Shown here: one piece after another, positions 1 to 7,347 of the stretch
How positions within the stretch are numbered: position 1 is the stretch's first letter
How the letters are laid out: the number at the start of each line of letters is the position of its first letter
DNA from: Deltaproteobacteria bacterium
GTDB taxonomy: Bacteria; Desulfobacterota; Desulfobulbia; Desulfobulbales; Desulfobulbaceae
Reading direction: 5' to 3'
Assembly (NCBI GenBank): GCA_024277485.1
Contig: JAJRVA010000159.1
Coordinates: 1-14,398 of the forward strand
Length of the DNA: 14,398 bases
Notes under the pieces: model-generated
The model's input: only the letters and a program-made list of their open reading frames with translations
What the model was told of the DNA's origin: nothing
The model's database searches: none
Made by a program: the position numbers and the translations under genes

Positions 1-87
1 AACCGCATCATCAACGAGGTGCGCGGCGTCAACAGGGTTGTGTATGATATCTCGTCAAAACCGCCCAGCACCATTGAGTGGGAGTAA
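1..87 (+). CDS. guaA: GMP synthase (glutamine-hydrolysing), C-terminal fragment
   Basis: Only the last 28 codons lie in the window, open at the left edge and ending in TAA at 85-87. They read NRIINEVRGVNRVVYDISSK followed by PPSTIEWE. This matches the very conserved C-terminus of GuaA (the dimerisation domain ends in YDISSKPP-x-TIEWE in most bacteria). GuaA amidates XMP to GMP using glutamine and ATP in the cytoplasm, the last step of de novo guanine nucleotide synthesis. The assignment rests on this tail alone, but the tail is distinctive. The next gene starts 70 bp downstream on the same strand, and I see no clear terminator between them. Confidence 0.9.
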   Translation, partial: NRIINEVRGVNRVVYDISSKPPSTIEWE

Positions 88-157
88 CTCCATCAGTTGA
101 AGCAAACCTGCGTTGCATTGCCTCACAGCCTTCAGACTGACAACCTGAGCAAAAAAA

Positions 158-343
158 ATGTGGAAAGTAAAAGTTGACAACGACAAGTGCACCGGCTGCG
201 GAGAGTGCGTTGATTCATGCCCCGGCGAGGTGCATGAAATTGTGGACGGCAAGGCCGAACCGGTCAACGAGGAGGAATGCCACGGCTGCCACACCTGTGA
301 GGCTGTCTGCCCGGTGGAAGCCTGTTTCGTAGAGGAAAAATAA
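158..343 (+). CDS. 2[4Fe-4S] ferredoxin, 61 aa
   Basis: A small cytoplasmic electron carrier of the bacterial (clostridial-type) ferredoxin family. Two cluster-binding motifs are visible: CTGCGECVDSCP at about residues 12-23 and CHGCHTCEAVCP at about residues 41-52, each with the CxxCxxCxxxCP pattern that ligates two cubane clusters in a pseudo-twofold arrangement. The protein is acidic, as usual for soluble ferredoxins, and its 61 aa fits the family. The start is ATG at 158; the ribosome-binding site is poor (only GAG about nine bases upstream, then a run of A). It ends with tandem stops TAA-TAG at 341-346. The mscS-like gene starts 13 bases later with a strong ribosome-binding site, so the two may share a transcript. 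The redox partner cannot be told from context. Confidence 0.93.
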   Translation: MWKVKVDNDKCTGCGECVDSCPGEVHEIVDGKAEPVNEEECHGCHTCEAVCPVEACFVEEK

Positions 344-356
344 TAGGGAGGGAAGC

Positions 357-1184
357 ATGGACCAATTCACCCAGTACGTACAACTCGCAAAGGACTGGCT
401 CATTGCCACCGGCCCGAACATTGTCTTTTCCCTGGCCATCCTGGTTTTCGGGAGATGGCTCGCTCTCTGGGCCGCCCGTCTTGCAGGGAAGGCCCTGGTC
501 AAATCCGGGATGGAGGAGACCCTGGTCCGCTTTCTGGATAAACTGGTCTACTATACCCTGCTTGCCGGCGTTATCCTGGCTGCAGCCGACCAGGTGGGCA
601 TCAAGACAACCTCTTTCCTGGCCATCCTCGGCGCCGCCGGCCTTGCTGTCGGCCTGGCCCTGAAGGATTCCCTGGCAAATTTCGCCTCCGGGGTCATGAT
701 TATCCTTTTCCGCCCCTTCAAGGTCGGCAACGCGGTCACTGTGGCCGGTGTAACAGGAAAGGTCGAGCGGATCGACATATTCAGCTCAATCCTTCACACA
801 CCTGACAACCAGAAAATTATCATCCCCAACAGCGCCATTACAAGCGATGTGATCATCAACATAACCGCCAACCCCACCCGCAGGATCGACCTTGTCATCG
901 GTATCGGCTATGATGACGACCTGAAGGAAGCCAAGACCGTTCTGGAAGAAATCATCAAGTCAGACCCGCGTATTCTGGATGACCCGGCCCCCACCATCGC
1001 CCTTGGCGAACTCGGCGCCTCCAGCATAGACATCGTGGTCCGGCCCTGGGTCAAGACGGAAGAATACTGGGATGTCCGGTTTGATCTTGTCGAAAAAATC
1101 AAGCTGACCTTTGACGAAAAGGGCATTTCCTTTCCATACCCGCAACAGGATGTGCACATGTACCAGCACGCTGACCAGGCGTGA
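357..1184 (+). CDS. mscS: Small-conductance mechanosensitive channel, MscS family
   Basis: A 275-aa inner-membrane channel that opens on membrane tension to release solutes during hypo-osmotic shock. Length and layout fit E. coli MscS (286 aa): TM1 at about residues 20-42, TM2 at about 62-82, and the pore-lining TM3 at about 88-115 with the Gly/Ala-rich pattern GAAGLAVGLALKDSLANFAS. A beta domain follows (RPFKVGNAVTV, then IIIPNS at about 152-157). The C-terminal alpha/beta vestibule carries ELGASSIDIVVRPW and GISFPYPQQDVH, both near-identical to E. coli. Translation starts at ATG 357 after a strong GGGAGGG site at 346-352. It is convergent with frdB, with 66 bp between the two stop codons. 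The family call is firm; the symbol is by similarity. Confidence 0.93.
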   Translation: MDQFTQYVQLAKDWLIATGPNIVFSLAILVFGRWLALWAARLAGKALVKSGMEETLVRFLDKLVYYTLLAGVILAAADQVGIKTTSFLAILGAAGLAVGLALKDSLANFASGVMIILFRPFKVGNAVTVAGVTGKVERIDIFSSILHTPDNQKIIIPNSAITSDVIINITANPTRRIDLVIGIGYDDDLKEAKTVLEEIIKSDPRILDDPAPTIALGELGASSIDIVVRPWVKTEEYWDVRFDLVEKIKLTFDEKGISFPYPQQDVHMYQHADQA

Positions 1185-1203
1185 ATTCATTGTAAAAGTG
1201 TAC

Positions 1204-1220
1204 GCTGTCTTCGTGGCAGC
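1204..1220 (-). terminator. Weak hairpin between convergent mscS and frdB
   Basis: GCTGTC at 1204-1209 and GGCAGC at 1215-1220 can form a 6-bp stem (one G-T pair) with a TTCGT loop. Read on the minus strand, downstream of the frdB stop, it is followed by a short CTTTTA stretch at 1193-1198. It could act as a terminator for the frd operon, but the stem is short and the U-tract poor. Confidence 0.25.
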
Positions 1221-1250
1221 CGTTGGACTGGTTTCCTCAAACCTTTCCTG

Positions 1251-2021
1251 CTATCCTTCTAGCTCGGAAACCAGGGAGGCGCGCAGGAACTCCCGGTTCA
1301 GCCGGGCAATGTTCCGGATGGAAATGCCCTTGGGGCAGACGACCTCGCATTCACGTTCATTGGTGCAGTTGCCGAACCCTTCCCGGTCCATGGCCCGCAC
1401 CATTGACAGGGCCCTCTCCGTCCTCTCGGGCTGCCCCTGGGGCAGGAGAGCAAACTGGGAGACCTTGGCGCTGACAAAAAGCATGGCAGCAGCATTGGGG
1501 CAGGCAGCCGCACAGGCGCCGCACCCGATGCATGCCGCCGCGTCCATGGCCTGCTCAGCCCGGTCCTGGGCAACCGGTATGGCATTGGCGTCCGGAGCGC
1601 TGCCGGTATTCACGGAAATATACCCACCCGCCTGGATGATCCTGTCCAGGGCGGACCGGTCAACGACCAGGTCTTTCAATACCGGAAAGGCCCGGGCCCG
1701 AAACGGCTCAATGACCAGGGTCTGACCGTCTTCAAAATGACGCAGGTGCAGCTGGCAGAGCGTTGTCTCTCTTTCCGGGCCATGGGCTATCCCGTCCACA
1801 ACCGCGCCGCACATGCCGCAGATTCCTTCCCGGCAGTCATGGTCAAAGGCCACCGGCTCCCTGCCTTCCATGGTCAGTTTTTCATTTAAAACATCGATCA
1901 TCTCAAGGAAGGACATGTCCGTGTCAACATCCTCAAGACGGTACTGTTCAAAACCACCCTTCCTGTCCAGGCCTGCCTGACGCCAGACTTTCAGGTTGAG
2001 AGAAATTTTTCGCGCTGCCAT
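1251..2021 (-). CDS. frdB: Fumarate reductase/succinate dehydrogenase iron-sulfur subunit
   Basis: A 256-aa electron-transfer subunit linking the flavoprotein to the membrane cytochrome b. The N-terminal plant-ferredoxin-like domain binds [2Fe-2S] through C63, C68, C71 and C89 (CREGICGMC...C). The C-terminal domain has CIGCGACAAACP (C164, C167, C170, C174) and C219, C225, C229 in CTNERECEVVCPKG. By E. coli FrdB, C164/C167/C170/C229 hold [4Fe-4S] and C174/C219/C225 hold [3Fe-4S]. All eleven ligands are present. The start is ATG at 2019-2021, giving the family's usual N-terminus. The frame is open for 94 more codons upstream, but that part lies inside frdA and is not family-like. It starts 25 bases after the frdA stop, with only a weak AGGT about nine bases upstream, so translation may depend on frdA. 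Confidence 0.93.
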   Translation of the reverse strand: MAARKISLNLKVWRQAGLDRKGGFEQYRLEDVDTDMSFLEMIDVLNEKLTMEGREPVAFDHDCREGICGMCGAVVDGIAHGPERETTLCQLHLRHFEDGQTLVIEPFRARAFPVLKDLVVDRSALDRIIQAGGYISVNTGSAPDANAIPVAQDRAEQAMDAAACIGCGACAAACPNAAAMLFVSAKVSQFALLPQGQPERTERALSMVRAMDREGFGNCTNERECEVVCPKGISIRNIARLNREFLRASLVSELEG

Positions 2022-2046
2022 GTTTAAGGGACCTGTATTTTTAACA

Positions 2047-3975
2047 TTATTTATAGCTTCGCTGCGAGGGCTGCACATTCTCGAAAACCAGCGGTTCTCT
2101 GTGCAGCACGGCCGGTTTTCCCTCTCCTGCATATTCCCAGACAGCGACATGGGAATAGTTTTCATCGTCGCGGAGGGCCTCGTGTTCCTCGGTCTGGCTT
2201 TCCTCCCGCAGATGGCAGCCGCAGGACTCCCCGCGTTCCAGGGCGTCCCGGACCATAACTTCCGCAAACTCCATGAAATCCGCCACCCTGCCGGCCCGTT
2301 CAAGGGACTGGTTCAGCTCCCGGCCCGACCCCGGAACCGTTACCTTTTCCCAGAACTCTTCTCTCAGTTCCGGCACCAGGGCCTGCGCCTTTTCAAGCCC
2401 GGCCCGGTTTCTCGCCATACCGCAGTAATCCCACATGATCCTGCCCAGCCGCCGGTGGAAATGGTCCACCGTCTGCAACCCCTTTTTGCCGGAGCCTGTA
2501 TTGCCAAGCAGGGCCGCAATGCGGCGGGCAACCTGCTCCTCTGCCTGGACAAAAGCCCCGTGTTCCGTATCCAGGCTGCCGTGGCCGGTTGCAACAAGAT
2601 AATTGCCTATGGTGCAGGGCAGGATAAAATACCCGTCAGCAAGGCCCTGCATCAGGGCTGAGGCACCGAGGCGATTTGCGCCATGATCGGAAAAGTTGGC
2701 CTCGCCCAGGACAAACAGGCCCGGGACATTTGACATCAGGTTGTAGTCAACCCACAGCCCGCCCATGGTGTAATGGACGGCCGGGTAGATCATCATCGGG
2801 CTTTGGCCGGGATCCGCGTCAGTAATCTTTTCGTACATCTGGAACAGGTTGCCGTATTTTTTCATGATGGTGTCAAGACCGTCCCTGCCTATGGCATCCC
2901 GGAAGTCCAGGTACACGGCAAGGCCGGTTTCACCGACTCCCCGGCCCTCGTCGCACACCTCCTTGGCATTGCGGGAAGCGACATCACGGGGCACCAGGTT
3001 GCCGAAACTGGGATATTTTCGTTCCAGGTAATAGTCCCGGTCCTGTTCCGGTATATCGACCGGATCCCTGGAATCCCCTTCCTTTTTCGGCACCCAGACC
3101 CTGCCGTCATTACGGAGGCTTTCACTCATCAGGGTGAGCTTGGACTGGTAGTCGCCGTGCACGGGTATGCAGGTGGGATGAATCTGCACAAAGGAGGGGT
3201 TGGCAAAACCCGCGCCATGCTTATAGGCCCGCCAGGCTGCGGTGACGTTGGAGGCCATGGCATTGGTGGACAGAAAATACACATTGCCGTATCCGCCCGT
3301 GGCCAGGACCACCGCGTGTCCCGAGTATCGTTCCAGTTCACCGTTTATCATGTTGCGGCAGATAAGCCCCCGGGCCCGGCCGTCAATCATGACCAGGTCC
3401 ATCATCTCGCGGCGGGGAAAAAGCGTCACCCTGCCGGCCGCCACCTGGCGCATCATGGCGGAATAGGCGCCCAGGAGAAGCTGCTGTCCGGTCTGGCCCC
3501 GGGCATAGAAGGTGCGGGAAACCTGGGCCCCGCCGAAAGAACGGTTGGCCGGCATGCCGCCGTACTCCCGCGCAAAGGGCACCCCCTGGGCCACGCACTG
3601 ATCAATGATGGCATTGCTGACCTGGGCCAGCCTGTAGACATTGGCCTCCCGGGCCCGGAAATCGCCTCCCTTGATGGTGTCGTAGAAGAGACGGAAAATG
3701 GAATCACCATCGTTCTGATAATTCTTGGCCGCGTTGACACCGCCCTGCGCTGCTATGGAGTGGGCCCGGCGGGGACTGTCCTGGAGACAGAACGCCTTGA
3801 CATTATAGCCCAGCTCGGCAAGGGTTGCCGAGGCGGACGCGCCTGCCAGGCCGGTCCCGACCACGAGAATATCATATTTTCGTTTATTGGCAGGGTTGAC
3901 CAGTTTATTCTGAAAACGGCAGCTGTCCCATTTTTCAGCAAGCTTCCCATCGGGAATCGCGGCATCAAGTCGCAT
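2047..3975 (-). CDS. frdA: Fumarate reductase/succinate dehydrogenase flavoprotein subunit
   Basis: A 642-aa catalytic subunit that interconverts fumarate and succinate. The Rossmann FAD motif GTGLAGA is at residues 40-46 and the covalent-FAD histidine is H72 in [11 protein letters not shown]. Active-site residues can be placed as H266 (QIHPT), R330 (VPRDVASR), H401 (VHYTMGG) and R435 (HGANRLGAS). Length, the opening ([10 protein letters not shown]...[10 protein letters not shown]) and the spacing match the b558-type enzymes of Bacteroides and Geobacter rather than the E. coli frd or sdh type. The start is ATG at 3973-3975 with a strong AAGGTG site (complement of 3983-3988) seven bases upstream. 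It overlaps the end of the VOC gene by 11 bases. In vivo direction cannot be read from sequence; related enzymes such as Geobacter's run both ways. Confidence 0.95.
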   Translation of the reverse strand: MRLDAAIPDGKLAEKWDSCRFQNKLVNPANKRKYDILVVGTGLAGASASATLAELGYNVKAFCLQDSPRRAHSIAAQGGVNAAKNYQNDGDSIFRLFYDTIKGGDFRAREANVYRLAQVSNAIIDQCVAQGVPFAREYGGMPANRSFGGAQVSRTFYARGQTGQQLLLGAYSAMMRQVAAGRVTLFPRREMMDLVMIDGRARGLICRNMINGELERYSGHAVVLATGGYGNVYFLSTNAMASNVTAAWRAYKHGAGFANPSFVQIHPTCIPVHGDYQSKLTLMSESLRNDGRVWVPKKEGDSRDPVDIPEQDRDYYLERKYPSFGNLVPRDVASRNAKEVCDEGRGVGETGLAVYLDFRDAIGRDGLDTIMKKYGNLFQMYEKITDADPGQSPMMIYPAVHYTMGGLWVDYNLMSNVPGLFVLGEANFSDHGANRLGASALMQGLADGYFILPCTIGNYLVATGHGSLDTEHGAFVQAEEQVARRIAALLGNTGSGKKGLQTVDHFHRRLGRIMWDYCGMARNRAGLEKAQALVPELREEFWEKVTVPGSGRELNQSLERAGRVADFMEFAEVMVRDALERGESCGCHLREESQTEEHEALRDDENYSHVAVWEYAGEGKPAVLHREPLVFENVQPSQRSYK

Positions 3976-4378
3976 GGTTTTCCACCTTGTCAGAGGTTGA
4001 AAGAGGATGGGCTATCTCAAGCAGGTTCCCGTCCGGGTCCCGCAGGTAAACGGAAACTGTTTTTCCGGTTGCCCCGGTTCGGTTGACGGGCCCCTCGATA
4101 ATCTCCACCCGCCTGTCCCGCAGGTGCTGTACAACAGCATCAATGGACGTGGATGTCAGCAGGCAGAGATCTGCCGAACCCGGGGTCGGTTTCGCGGCAT
4201 GGGGCCTGAATTCCCTGCCGCAGCAGTGCAGGTTGATTTTCTGGCAGCCGAATGCCAGGGCCTTTCTGCTGCCGGCGAACTCCACGACCTTCATGCCCAG
4301 TACGCTGGTGTAGAATCTGCAGGTTGCGTCAATATCACGCACGGTCAGGACAAGATGATCCAGCTGTTCCACTTCCAT
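3965..4378 (-). CDS. VOC-superfamily (glyoxalase/dioxygenase-fold) protein inside the frd operon
   Basis: A 137-aa single-domain protein of the vicinal oxygen chelate superfamily, probably a homodimer with a divalent metal. It opens with [20 protein letters not shown] and ends with [16 protein letters not shown], the two beta-alpha-beta-beta-beta modules of the fold. Candidate metal ligands are H8 (DHLV), H51 (KINLH) and E121 (LLEIAH). The substrate is unknown; relatives include glyoxalase I, fosfomycin-resistance proteins and dioxygenases, and none of these can be chosen from sequence. It starts three bases after the frdC stop without a clear ribosome-binding site, suggesting coupling, and its end overlaps frdA by 11 bases. 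It is therefore almost certainly co-transcribed with the Frd subunits, an unusual position. Confidence 0.85.
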   Translation of the reverse strand: MEVEQLDHLVLTVRDIDATCRFYTSVLGMKVVEFAGSRKALAFGCQKINLHCCGREFRPHAAKPTPGSADLCLLTSTSIDAVVQHLRDRRVEIIEGPVNRTGATGKTVSVYLRDPDGNLLEIAHPLSTSDKVENHAT

Positions 4379-4381
4379 AAC

Positions 4382-5032
4382 TCATACCAGAAGAGCGCTG
4401 TTGACAAGAAGCAGGGAGACAATGAGCAAAAACACCCCGCCGATCAGAATGCAGAAAAACCAGGCACAGCACCTGATGAACAAATCATACCTGGGATGAT
4501 TGATCCCGACTGACTGGAACATGGACCAGAAACCATGGCTCATGTGCAGGGCCAGGGCCAGGAGGCCGATACTGTATATGACCGTGTAAAGCGGCCTGCC
4601 GAGCACCTCTGCCACACTATCGGCAATGGTCCTGCCGGTATCGTCAAAATGAAAATTGTAGAGGTGAATACCGAGAAAACAGAGAATGATAAGCCCCGTA
4701 TAGGGCATGGTCCGGGAGCCCCAGGTCCTGCCGCCGCCACTGCCGCTGACAGCATACCGGGCATCACGGGCCCGGTAATTACCGACAAAAAGGAGAAGCC
4801 AGGTAATGACGTGGGCAAGAAACAGAGCAGATAGTACAATTTCCGCAGCCCCAAGAAGAAATCCGAGCGCGTGCAGGTGTTCGGCGTAGGAGAGAAATGC
4901 CTCGCGTCCCCAGAAGATCGAGGCGTTGCCGGCCGCGTGGACAAGGAGAAATCCTCCCAGCAGGGAACCGGTGAGGGCCATGATATATTTTTTGCCCAGC
5001 GATGATGTCAGTGTCTGCACAACCCACGACAT
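4382..5032 (-). CDS. frdC: Fumarate reductase/succinate dehydrogenase cytochrome b558-type membrane subunit
   Basis: A 216-aa di-haem membrane anchor that passes electrons between the menaquinone pool and FrdB. Five hydrophobic helices are visible at about residues 16-36, 58-82, 108-128, 150-170 and 188-212. Histidines placed to ligate two b haems occur in or near them: H32 (LLVHAAGN), H74 (FLAHVITW), H123 (GIHLYN) and H163/H166 (ALHMSHGFW). This is the single-subunit five-helix anchor of the Bacteroides/Geobacter/Bacillus type, not the two-subunit E. coli type. The start is ATG at 5030-5032 with GAGG about ten bases upstream. It is the first gene of the operon and is divergent from the radical SAM gene. 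Confidence 0.92.
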   Translation of the reverse strand: MSWVVQTLTSSLGKKYIMALTGSLLGGFLLVHAAGNASIFWGREAFLSYAEHLHALGFLLGAAEIVLSALFLAHVITWLLLFVGNYRARDARYAVSGSGGGRTWGSRTMPYTGLIILCFLGIHLYNFHFDDTGRTIADSVAEVLGRPLYTVIYSIGLLALALHMSHGFWSMFQSVGINHPRYDLFIRCCAWFFCILIGGVFLLIVSLLLVNSALLV

Positions 5033-5056
5033 TGTTCTGTCCGCCTCGGATGTTTT

Positions 5057-5089
5057 TTGATAAAATAAAGAACAAAATCACTTTATCAA
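5057..5089. promoter_or_regulatory. Perfect 8-bp inverted repeat in the frdC / radical SAM divergent promoter region
   Basis: TTGATAAA (5057-5064) and its exact reverse complement TTTATCAA (5082-5089) are separated by 17 bp in the 74-bp gap between the divergent starts. On the minus strand TTGATA (5089-5084) can serve as -35 for frdC, with TTTTAT (5065-5060) as -10 after an 18-bp spacer, placing transcription start near 5053 and leaving a leader of about 20 bases. TTGAT is also the half-site of FNR/CRP-family regulators, but their usual full site is TTGAT-N4-ATCAA, so this spacing does not make a standard box. Promoter and operator roles are inference. Confidence 0.45.
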
Positions 5090-5106
5090 TTCATCCGCAG
5101 AAAACA

Positions 5107-6072
5107 ATGGGAAAAAATAAAAATCCCTCTTATGTGGAGCTGCACCACAACGGAATTCTGACCGAACGGGTACTGGCCGGTCGTTCCCTTCTTGAGAAAT
5201 GCCGTGTCTGCCCCCACGGGTGCGGAGCAGACAGGCTCAATGGCCAGCTCGGGATCTGCCGTGTCGGCGCCAGGGCGAGGGTGGCGAGTTTCGGGCCGCA
5301 CTTTGGCGAGGAATCCCCCCTGGTCGGCAGAGGCGGGTCGGGAACAATCTTTTTCGAGGGCTGCAACCTGCTCTGCATCTTCTGCCAGAACAGTGATATC
5401 AGCCACATCGACGAAAGAGGAGATGCCTCACCGCAGGCGGTGGACGACAGGCAGCTGGCTGAAATGATGCTCCACCTGCAGGACCAGGGATGCCACAATA
5501 TCAACCTGGTAACCCCTTCACACGTGGCACCGCAGATCCTCTCCGCCCTGCCCCATGCCGTGGAAAAAGGGTTGCGCCTGCCCCTGGTCTTCAACACGGG
5601 CGGCTATGACAGCCCGGCAACGCTCCGCCTGCTGGACGGGATTATCGATATCTACATGCCGGACTGCAAGTTCATCACTGCTGCGGCTGCGAAAAAATAT
5701 ACCTCTGCGCCGGACTACCCTGAAGTGATGCAAAAGAGTATTGCAGAGATGTTCCGCCAGGTCGGCAACCTGGAAATCACTGCCCAGGGAATCGCGGTTC
5801 GCGGTCTCCTGGTGCGGCACCTGGTCATGCCCGGCCTTCTGGACGAGACTGAGGGGGTCCTCGAATTTCTGGCAGACACCATCTCCAGGAAAACCTATAT
5901 CAACATCATGGACCAGTACAGGCCATGTCACCGGGCATTTAACGTTGAGCCCATCAACAGGGGCCTGTCGGGAAACGAGTATGAACAGGCCCTGCAGACG
6001 GCAAAGCGCCTTGGCCTGCATAACCTCGACCAGCGGGACTGGTCGAGAATCCTGAGGTTCACGGGTCAATGA
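5107..6072 (+). CDS. Radical SAM protein, PflX-like (COG1313, pyruvate formate-lyase-activase homologue)
   Basis: A 321-aa radical SAM enzyme. The cluster motif is CNLLCIFCQN (C86, C90, C93), the CxxxCxxC signature for the SAM-binding [4Fe-4S]. An N-terminal Cys group CRVCPHGCG...GIC (C32, C35, C39, C51), typical of the PflX branch, could hold a second cluster or zinc. Further family-like stretches are NINLVTPSH, FNTGGYDS, IIDIYMPDCKF and RHLVMPG. The reaction is unknown; the family resembles glycyl-radical-enzyme activases, but no glycyl-radical enzyme is nearby. I chose ATG 5107 because family similarity begins there; the frame is open to 5002, but that part overlaps frdC on the other strand. 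No good ribosome-binding site precedes 5107. It ends 17 bases from the convergent cNMP/DUF4388 gene. Confidence 0.82.
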   Translation: MGKNKNPSYVELHHNGILTERVLAGRSLLEKCRVCPHGCGADRLNGQLGICRVGARARVASFGPHFGEESPLVGRGGSGTIFFEGCNLLCIFCQNSDISHIDERGDASPQAVDDRQLAEMMLHLQDQGCHNINLVTPSHVAPQILSALPHAVEKGLRLPLVFNTGGYDSPATLRLLDGIIDIYMPDCKFITAAAAKKYTSAPDYPEVMQKSIAEMFRQVGNLEITAQGIAVRGLLVRHLVMPGLLDETEGVLEFLADTISRKTYINIMDQYRPCHRAFNVEPINRGLSGNEYEQALQTAKRLGLHNLDQRDWSRILRFTGQ

Positions 6073-6076
6073 CCCG
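6062..6076. terminator. Small perfect hairpin between convergent genes
   Basis: CGGGTC-AAT-GACCCG forms a 6-bp GC-rich stem over the stop codon of the radical SAM gene and just past the stop of the convergent cNMP/DUF4388 gene. It could slow polymerase from either side, but there is no T-tract on either strand, so a classical intrinsic terminator is not shown. Confidence 0.3.
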
Positions 6077-6089
6077 GAGATGGGAAGGA

Positions 6090-7178
6090 TTACACTTTTC
6101 CCTGTTCTTCCGCCCTGTGCAGCCCTTCCATGAGCAGTTTCATGAAATAGCCTATTTCCGGGGCATCAAAATCCTCCGGCGGCAGGCCGGGAGTAAACTT
6201 GTACAGACCCTCCGATTCCCTGAATATTTCATAGAACGCATTCTTGCCCCGTTCACCGGCGTAGCTCGCCCTGATGATGCTGCCCTGCCGCAGTGAAAAA
6301 CGGGCCGTCCCCCTGGAGAGCTGGGAGATGGTCAGGATGCCGGTCCTGCGGCCGGCATTCAGGGTCTGGAACAGGGCTTCCGGCGGTATTTCCTGCAGTT
6401 TCCCGGCCATGCTCGACACGATATCTCCGCTGCGGTACTTGTTTGCAAGCGACAGACGCCGGGCCAGCAGTCTGGTGAAATAGGTGTGCAGGGTCGGGTA
6501 CTTGCGCAGGATTCTCCTGAATTCACGGTTATCGATGTACAGGAGTTCGCAGTCCACGGCAGCCTGGACCGTGGCGCTTGCGCTCTCCTCACTGAGCAGG
6601 CTCATCTCTCCGAACACATCTCCCACGACCAGGGAGGCAATGGGAAGGGCCGCGTCATTGAGGACACTTACCCGGCCAGCGATAACGACATAAAAGTTGT
6701 CCCCCCGGTCGCCCCGGCGGACAATAATTTCGTCCTCGACATACTTTCTCCGATGAAACTGTTTGACCACATCGGCGAGATCAGTCCGGTCAATATTCCT
6801 GAAAAAGGGAAAATTCTGCAGGAGAAGCAGCAGGCCCTCCTGGCCGCTCGTGTCTTCTTCGGGAAAATCCTCCTCAAGAAAATCTTCCAGCCTGTTTTCA
6901 AGGCGTATCCTGCCCGGGCAACCGCTGCAGGTGACAACTCCCTCCGGGATAAGGTCCGCCCTTTCGTGCTCAATAATAAGCCTGCTGAAATCACTGCACA
7001 GAATCTTGCAGTTATCCCGGTGAACCGGATTGTTGATGACCATGGTCGTCACCAGGGAACTGTCCTCAGCATCGTCCATGGGCACGGCAATGCCGGAAAC
7101 ACCAAAACGGTCACCGGGTCGATAGAGCGGGCAGTCGCTGACCTTGAAAACTCTGAATGATACCTTATTGAAATTCAT
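6090..7178 (-). CDS. Composite regulator: Cys-rich N-terminus, cyclic-nucleotide-binding fold, DUF4388
   Basis: A 362-aa soluble protein in three parts. Residues 1-95 carry CPLYRPGDRFGVSG and cysteines C16, C57, C61, C84 and C87 (CSGC), loosely like the TIGR04076 family and possibly metal-binding. Residues about 118-245 are a Crp/PKA-type cNMP-binding fold (FFRNIDRTDLADVV, GDRGDNFYVVIAGRVSV, GDVFGEMSLLSEESASATVQ). Residues about 256-335 match DUF4388 (MAGKLQEIPPEALFQTL, RTGILTISQ), a domain common in delta-proteobacterial signalling proteins. There is no helix-turn-helix, so it is not a Crp-type transcription factor. The phosphate-binding arginine expected in the cNMP fold (RSAT) is alanine here (A200-S-A-T), so ligand binding is doubtful. 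The start is ATG at 7178 with AGGAG four bases upstream. It is divergent from the unknown 535-aa gene. Confidence 0.82.
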   Translation of the reverse strand: MNFNKVSFRVFKVSDCPLYRPGDRFGVSGIAVPMDDAEDSSLVTTMVINNPVHRDNCKILCSDFSRLIIEHERADLIPEGVVTCSGCPGRIRLENRLEDFLEEDFPEEDTSGQEGLLLLLQNFPFFRNIDRTDLADVVKQFHRRKYVEDEIIVRRGDRGDNFYVVIAGRVSVLNDAALPIASLVVGDVFGEMSLLSEESASATVQAAVDCELLYIDNREFRRILRKYPTLHTYFTRLLARRLSLANKYRSGDIVSSMAGKLQEIPPEALFQTLNAGRRTGILTISQLSRGTARFSLRQGSIIRASYAGERGKNAFYEIFRESEGLYKFTPGLPPEDFDAPEIGYFMKLLMEGLHRAEEQGKV

Positions 7179-7256
7179 ACAACTCCTGCATGCCTGCCGG
7201 CTGAGATTCCTGTTGAACAGGAAGGAAATGAAGGTGATTTATTCACCACATTCGTC

Positions 7257-7287
7257 TATTATGCACGCAAGACCGGTAAACAGACAA
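7257..7287. promoter_or_regulatory. Candidate overlapping divergent promoters between 7178 and 7348
   Basis: On the minus strand, TTGTCT (complement of 7282-7287), an 18-bp spacer and CATAAT (complement of 7258-7263) make a fair sigma70-like promoter for the cNMP/DUF4388 gene, with a start near 7251. On the plus strand, TATTAT at 7257-7262 could be the -10 for the 535-aa gene, though no good -35 precedes it. The two -10 elements would occupy the same bases. A 13-bp palindrome CCTGTT-G-AACAGG lies nearby at 7209-7221. All of this is pattern-based inference. Confidence 0.3.
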
Positions 7288-7347
7288 GGAATATCTTCAC
7301 AGGACAGGAATGAATCCACCCCATACACACTTCATACGGGCAGGACA

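Noticed and set aside
1996..2661. 221-codon plus-strand open frame opposite frdA/frdB
   Set aside because: Shadow of the frd genes; no recognisable protein features.
2773..4086. 437-codon open frame on the plus strand opposite frdA
   Set aside because: It is antisense to the fully conserved frdA and VOC genes, has no family-like motif or ribosome-binding site, and arises from GC-rich codon bias.
5002..5106. N-terminal extension of the radical SAM protein from ATG 5002
   Set aside because: It overlaps frdC on the opposite strand and would place both promoters inside coding DNA; family similarity begins after 5107.
7228..7347. N-terminal extension of the 535-aa protein from ATG 7228
   Set aside because: The ribosome-binding site is good, but third-position GC is low and codons (AGA, ATA, GTA, TCA) differ from the rest of the gene. 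Kept only as an alternative start.
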